This document shows positions 58,936-64,000 of a stretch of DNA of 64,000 nt, one piece after another. The position numbers were made by a program, and so were the translations under genes. How positions within the stretch are numbered: the stretch's first letter is position 1; each line of letters opens with the position of its first letter. A model generated the notes under the pieces. It was not told the origin of the DNA. It worked only from the letters and a program-made list of their open reading frames with translations, and did not search any database. The stretch is from Lichtheimia corymbifera B2541 (taxonomy: Eukaryota > Mucoromycota > Mucoromycetes > Mucorales > Lichtheimiaceae), in assembly GCA_000697475.1 (NCBI GenBank), contig JNEU01001151.1, positions 216,310-280,309 on the forward strand, given 5' to 3'.

Positions 58936-59328
58936 ACGGTTTAAAGGGTTCTTATTGGTGGAGAATGCATGACAGACAATCCCTAAATAGTAAGATCTGC
59001 CTATGATGATATGGTTAAGCATAAATGATCAGTGCATCCAAGACTATGAGCGGTAATGGTATTGTTTGCCTTCAGGTTCGTTCTTATATAAGGCTATACA
59101 TACAAGGTGGATCATGCTGATAGGGCTGTTGTCATAGGTAAGAATTATCATGTATGTACTTGTGCCACAGAGCTCATCATCTTCCTTAGCGCGTAATGAT
59201 TTAAGCTTACAGGATCAAGCTTCCGTAACAAGCAGGTTGTTGGGTGCCATTGCTATGGGTTTATTAATATTGAAAATACAAGCGTCTATTTAAACATGTA
59301 TACAACAGTTATTGGCACTACTCATCGT
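58936..59328. other. non-coding gap
   Basis: About 390 bp between two repeat-derived blocks. No frame or repeat was recognised. Confidence 0.4.
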
Positions 59329-59850
59329 CTAATCAGCATATGAACAATGAAGCTTTAATGAATGTAATATGACAGAAGGAGCAAGAGCGTCTCTATACAA
59401 TGATGTGGGTATAATCCAATCTCCCCTTCCGGCCTTCAAATTTCTATCCTTCCTTTCCTTCCAGATGCCAACCAGTGGATCACAAAGAATCAGCAGGTGT
59501 CGTTGTGTCATTGTATTCTTGGTTGCCGCCGTCATAGCATCTTCATCCATGATTGTAAAAGTAGCTGTTGCATGCATTGACTTGAATGTTGTAATATCAT
59601 CCATGGTGGTAAATCCTCTCTTGTCAAAGATATAAGCCCTCGTTTCCATGCTATCCAATTCATCCAATCCATCATCATCCTCAACCGTATCCACGTGTTC
59701 GTTACTGCTGACGACGAACCAAGTAGCCAAAGCAACATTCCAGGACATCTCATCACTGCACTTGATTGCATCCATCCCTTCATCCATAACCGTTGCGAGT
59801 CCAATAAGAAAGAGCCTTTGTGATCGCTGCTGATATGCTTCCTTTTCCAT
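59329..59850 (-). CDS. unknown 173-aa protein, possibly frameshifted at the N-terminus
   Basis: Open minus-strand frame starting MEKEAYQQRSQRLFLIGLAT, with an acidic segment VEDDDGLDELDSMETRAYIF, then FTTMDDITTFKSMHATATF, TIMDEDAMTAATKNTMTQRH and GDWIIPTSLYRDALAPS. Another frame upstream, beginning MDGPISAIKYPAIQALFALL at 59954, runs into it and would add about 35 residues if one frameshift or intron is allowed. I do not recognise a domain. A damaged inverted copy lies at 58020-58460, between decayed fold-back arms, and a fold-back element begins right at the 5' end (59955). The protein may belong to the mobile elements or be a host sequence captured by them. Confidence 0.45.
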   Translation of the reverse strand: MEKEAYQQRSQRLFLIGLATVMDEGMDAIKCSDEMSWNVALATWFVVSSNEHVDTVEDDDGLDELDSMETRAYIFDKRGFTTMDDITTFKSMHATATFTIMDEDAMTAATKNTMTQRHLLILCDPLVGIWKERKDRNLKAGRGDWIIPTSLYRDALAPSVILHSLKLHCSYAD

Positions 59851-61142
59851 CTGAGTGTTGGTCTCTCTTTTTCTTGGTCATTTTCAGTGCAGCTCAACAA
59901 GGCGAAGAGTGCTTGTATTGCGGGATACTTGATAGCTGATATGGGACCATCCATTAGAAGTCGTATGCATCATTGCAAGTTGCCACACGTAAATAAAGCT
60001 GCTTTTATACAATGGCTACCAGCTGTCCACGTGAAGAGGCCGCAACTAACTTGATACAATGGAGACCTTGCTAATGACAGCTGCTGTTACGGGATGGTTG
60101 TGGCAGAGGAGCGTGTTGTAGTAGTAGAAGAGTAACAAAATTGTGAACGCTGCTTGAGACAATAAAGTCATTGCTAATAGTAACTGCTGGAATGAAGGCT
60201 GTTTCGTTTGATTGTGGCAGTGGAGTGTGTGCTTTCAAGAAAGGCGCGTGTTGAAGTGGGGTGCACGCGTCATGAGCTTGCCATTCAGCTCAAGACAATC
60301 GGATCAAGATATTCGTAGCATCGACATGGGGGATTGGAAGCAAGGCAATCGTTCGCAGGTTGTAGTTGTACTTGAATGGGGGCAACAGTTGAGAATGGGA
60401 GGAGGAAGAGGTTAGAAGCCGGTAGTGGAAGAGATCGAAATTAAATAGGTCAGACATTGCATTGCACACTATAAATTACTCCACGACCTTGATTGCCTCT
60501 CTCAAACCTGAAACTTGCACATAAGGTGCTCTAGGGCATGCTGATCAACTTTGTATTAATAACGAACACACGCTTCATTTGAAAATTTCGAATGGGAAGA
60601 GCATAATGGGGGATTGACTATGACGGATGAAAATTGGGAAAGCGCCGGATTTATGAAAAAGTCAATTAGTATGTAGTTTCTTGGGATTCCCCATTTCGCA
60701 CTTGAAACTTGGTCAGAAGGTACTCTGGGACATGCTGATCAACTTCATTCATTTAAAAACCGCATGGTTCATTATGAACATTTTAAATGCGGGCCAGCCC
60801 AAATGTAGGAGAAAAGTAGGATAGACGCTCCTGCTCCCCGAGATTGCCCTCTCGAACCTGAAACTTTTACACAACACTCTTTCGACCACGCCGAGCAATT
60901 TAGTTCTCATAAGGTCCTCAGAGTTCATTATGAAAACATTGAATGTAGGAGAGACGACAAATGGATGGAAACATAAATAGGGTGTAAGGCCGTGCGCGCC
61001 GATATTGCCCATGGCGACGTCGAAACTTGGTCAGGAGGTGCTCTCGGTCATGCTGATCGACATCGTTCTCATAAAGCCTCGACACATCATTATGGAGATT
61101 GGAGATACAGGCACCTTTACGTTTTCACTATGCTGTAAGCGT

Positions 61143-61285
61143 GATGCTATATGTCAACTGGTGTTTGTTCATTGCGAAGTACCTTGACCCTGATAGAGCG
61201 GAAGGTGCGCAGGGGCGAGCTGGTGTAACACAGCTAATTTGCATGATACTTAGCAATGAAGAAACACCACTTGTCATATAGCATC
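61143..61285. repeat. 143-bp hairpin unit, copy 3
   Basis: Starts GATGCTATAT, ends ATATAGCATC; one arm reads GTCAACTGGTGTTTG and is slightly diverged. Confidence 0.8.
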
Positions 61286-61471
61286 ATGGTTTTAGCATAT
61301 GTAAAAACGTAAAAGTGCATGTATCGAGGATTGGCAAGCTTGATCGTGAAACATGATTCACAAGGTGCGCTCGACCACGACGAGCAATATTGTTCTATGA
61401 AAGAGCCCGCGTTTCATTGTAAAGTTTTGAGATAAATGTACTTTTACGTTTTTGCATATGCTGAAAAGCAT

Positions 61472-61614
61472 GATGCTATATGACAAGTGGTGTTTGTTCA
61501 TTGTAAAGTAGCTTGACCCTAATAGAACGGAAGGTGCGCAGGGGCGTGCTTGTCTAACACAGCTAATTTGCATGATACTTCACAATGAACAAACACCACT
61601 TGTCATATAGCATC
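61472..61614. repeat. 143-bp hairpin unit, copy 4 (best preserved arms)
   Basis: The first ~32 bases (beginning GATGCTATATGACAAGTGGT) are perfectly complementary to the last ~32, with a ~79-nt loop. Confidence 0.85.
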
Positions 61615-61800
61615 ATGCTTTTCAGCATATGTAAAAGCGAGAACGTACATTTATCTCAAAACTTTACAATGAAACGCGGGCTCTTTCATAGAATAATATT
61701 GCTTGTCGTGGTCGAGCGCACCTTGTGAATCATGTTTCACGATCAAGCTTGCCAATCCTCGATACATGCACTTTTACGTTTTTACATATGCTAAAACCAT

Positions 61801-61942
61801 GATGCTATATGATAAGTGGCGTTGTTCATTGTGAAGTATCATGTAAATGAGCTGTGTTACACATGCACGCCCCCGCGCATCTTCCGCTCTATCAGGGTCG
61901 AGCTGCTTGACAATGATCAAACACCATTTGTCATATAGCATC
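61801..61942. repeat. 143-bp hairpin unit, copy 5
   Basis: Starts GATGCTATATGATAAGTGGC and ends CATATAGCATC. Confidence 0.8.
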
Positions 61943-62318
61943 ATGCTTTATCATATGTAAAACATAAAGGTGCCTGTATCTCTAAACTTTACAATGAAAC
62001 GTGGGCTCTTCAATCGAACAAAGTTGCGCGGAGGGGTGAAGCGCACCTTGTGTAGAAGTTTCACGATCGTCGTGGCCATTCTCAGATTCACCCAATGTCA
62101 CCACCAGCCAAAGTGAATTGAGGTCGACCTCTTGAATTTTTTTTCGACGAGGCTTGTGGTGACATTGGCTGATTCTGAGATCGGCGAGCTGGATCGTGAA
62201 AGTTGCACCCAAGGTGCGCTTCACCCCGACGAGCAGCTTTGTTCGATTGAAGACCCCACGCTTCATTGTAAAGTTTAGAGATACAGGCACCTTTATGTTT
62301 TTAAATATGCTGTAACCA

Positions 62319-62463
62319 TAATGCTATATGGAGAGCGGTGTTTGTTCATTGGGAAGTATCATGCAAATGAGCTGTGTTACACAAGCACGCCCCTGCGCAC
62401 CTTCCGCTCTATCAGAGTCGAGGTACTTTACAATGAACAAACCCCACTTATCATATAGCATTA
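62319..62463. repeat. 143-bp hairpin unit, copy 6
   Basis: Starts AATGCTATATGGAGAG and ends TCATATAGCATT; termini changed in step on both arms. Confidence 0.8.
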
Positions 62464-62647
62464 CGCTTATAGCATATGTAAAAACATAAAGGTACCTGTA
62501 TCTCTAAAATTTACAATGAAACGTGGGGTCTTCAATCGAACAAAGTTGCTCGTCGGGGTGAAGCGCACCTTGTCAATCATGTTTCCCCGATCAAGCTTGC
62601 CAATCCTAGATGCAGGCACATGTACGTTTTTCCGTATGTGAAAGCAT

Positions 62648-62790
62648 GATGCTATATGATAAGTGGTGTTTGTTCATTGTGAAGTATCATGCAAATTAGC
62701 TGTGTTACACATTCACGCCCCTGCGCACCTTCCGCTCTATCAGAGTCAAGCTACTTTACAATGAACAAACCCCACTTATCATATAGCATT
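62648..62790. repeat. 143-bp hairpin unit, copy 7
   Basis: Starts GATGCTATATGATAAGTGGT and ends ATATAGCATT. Confidence 0.8.
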
Positions 62791-63167
62791 ACGCTTATAG
62801 CATATGTAAAAACATAAAGGTACCTGTATCTCTAAAATTTACAATGAAACGTGGGGTCTTCAATCGAACAAAGTTGCTCGTCGGGGTGAAGCGCACCTTG
62901 GGTGCAACTTTCACGATCCTGCTCGCCGATCTCAGATTCACCCAATGTCACCACCAGCCTCGTCGAAAAAAATTCAAGAGGTCGACCTCATTCACTTTGG
63001 CTGGTGGTGACATTAAGTGAATCTGAGAATGGCCACTACGATCGTGAAACTTCTACACAAGGTGCGCTTCACCCCGACGAGCAACTTTGTTCGATTGAAG
63101 ACCCCACGTTTCATTGTAAATTTTTGAGATACAGGCACCTTTATGTTTTTACATATGCTGTAACCAT

Positions 63168-63310
63168 AATGCTATATAGAGAGTGGTCTTTGTTCGTTGT
63201 GAAGTATCATGCAAATGAGCTGTGTTGCACAAAGAAGTCCGTCTGCATCTTCCGCTCTATCAGGGTCAAGGTACTTCGCAATGAACAAACACTACTTGAC
63301 ATATAGCATC
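63168..63310. repeat. 143-bp hairpin unit, copy 8
   Basis: Starts AATGCTATATAGAGAGTGGT and ends ATATAGCATC. Confidence 0.8.
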
Positions 63311-63696
63311 ACGCTTACAGCATAGTGAAAACATGAAGGTGCCTGTTTCTCCAAATCCCCATATTGATGTGTAGAGGCTTTATGAGAACGATATTGATCA
63401 GCATGACCGAGAGCGCCTCCTGACCAAGTTTCGGGGTCGCGATGGGCAATATCGGCGCGCACGGCCGTACACCCTATATATGTTACCATCCCTTCGTCGT
63501 CTCCCCTACATTCAATGTTTTCATAATGAACTCTGAGGACTTTATGAGAACGAAATTGCTCGGCGTGCTCGAAAGGATGTTGTGTGGAAGTTTCAGGTTC
63601 GAGGTGGGCAATCTCGGGGAACAGGAGCGCCGACCCTCCTTTTCCCTAAATTTGGGCTGGCCGGCATTCAAAATGTTCATAATGAACCATGCGGTT

Positions 63697-63981
63697 TTTA
63701 AATGAATGAAGTTGATCAGCATGTCCCAGAGTACCTTCTGACCAAGTTTCAAGTGCGAAATGGGGAATCCCAAGAAACTACATACTAATTGACTTTTTCA
63801 TAAATCCGGCGCTTTCCTAATTTCCATCAGTCATAGTAAACCCCATACCATAGCCTCCCATTCAAAATTTTCAAATGAAGTTTTTAAATGAATGAAGTTG
63901 ATCAGCATGTCCCAGAGTACCTTCTGACCAAGTTTCAAGTGCGAAATGGGGAATCCCAAGAAACTACATACTAATTGACTT
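63697..63981 (+). repeat. direct duplication of ~100 bp inside fold-back element 2
   Basis: The stretch beginning TTTTTAAATGAATGAAGTTG and ending CATACTAATTGACTT occurs at about 63697-63797 and again, unchanged, at about 63881-63981. It has been re-inserted into the arm 184 bp downstream, which breaks the mirror symmetry there. Confidence 0.85.
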
Positions 63982-64000
63982 GTGTGTTCTTTATTAATAC

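Larger units (their letters stand above)
59955..64000. mobile_element. large modular inverted repeat (fold-back element 2), cut off by the window end
   Basis: Begins with the same terminal module as element 1 (CACACGTAAATAAAGCTGCT, then TACAATGGCTACCAGCTGTC, CCTTGCTAATGACAGCTGCT). Across it, positions x and about 124454-x are reverse complements (60727-60744 with 63710-63727; 61029-61057 with 63397-63425), so the centre is near 62227 and the full element should be about 4.5 kb, ending near 64500 outside the window. The inner 2.2 kb is an alternating array of six ~143-bp hairpin units and a second module holding TTTACAATGAAACGTGGGGT and GGTGAAGCGCACCTT in both orientations. Arms are clearly diverged (indels, substitutions) compared with element 1. 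No intact transposase frame is visible. Confidence 0.82.

Noticed and set aside
61143..63310. CRISPR-like array of regularly spaced repeats
   Set aside because: Spacing is ~330-520 bp, the units are long hairpins, the spacers are themselves repeated, and the host is a eukaryote.

Overview
The window looks like nuclear DNA of an early-diverging filamentous fungus, most likely Mucoromycota/Mucorales (a Lichtheimia- or Absidia-like genome; this is inference). The evidence is dense protein-coding genes split by many short GT-AG introns (about 45-100 bp), moderate GC, TATA boxes, no operons, and recognisably fungal proteins (Cdc24-type RhoGEF, HSF, Tvp38, Pgs1, Noc3, Iml2, a Pex24/30-type peroxin, an APSES domain). 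No rRNA, tRNA or CRISPR array was recognised.

Left part (0-22 kb), in order: a GH15 glycosidase; a small two-helix membrane protein; a coiled-coil protein with C-terminal PY motifs; a tiny secreted protein; a secreted double-psi beta-barrel (RlpA-like) protein; a decayed NADH-glutamate synthase copy (8.05-9.35 kb); a Myb/zinc-ribbon/HNH-like gene and an unknown frame after it (10.3-12.0 kb); an APSES-domain protein reduced to its DNA-binding core; an unknown gene (15.6-16.4 kb); an SH3 single-pass membrane protein; a Tvp38-like Golgi membrane protein; and a secreted flavin amine oxidase. A stretch of about 440 bp carrying a TATA box and the first two exon-like segments occurs twice, ahead of the Myb/HNH gene (9.35-9.79 kb) and ahead of the unknown gene (14.95-15.40 kb).

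Middle (22-30 kb) is gene-poor. Its main feature is a 3.1-kb nearly perfect inverted repeat (25.30-28.43 kb) with no spacer, built of modules that recur at the right end of the window. Degenerate coding remnants follow it.

30.4-57.8 kb is a tight run of nine housekeeping-type genes, all on the + strand: a full-length ABCB transporter, a small unknown protein, Iml2/TTC39, HSF, Noc3, Pgs1, Cdc24, a Sec14-like CRAL-TRIO protein and a C1-domain peroxin. They do not form one pathway. Several concern membranes (Pgs1 for mitochondrial phospholipids, Sec14-like lipid transfer, the peroxin, Iml2), and the others concern polarity (Cdc24), stress response (HSF) and ribosome assembly (Noc3).

Right end (57.8-64 kb) is repeat territory: a decayed fold-back element enclosing an inverted copy of a neighbouring unknown coding sequence, then a second, larger fold-back element that runs off the window. 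The two large elements share terminal modules and eight copies of a ~143-bp hairpin unit. This fold-back family is the best candidate for an undescribed system: a fold-back transposon family and/or a natural source of long double-stranded RNA.
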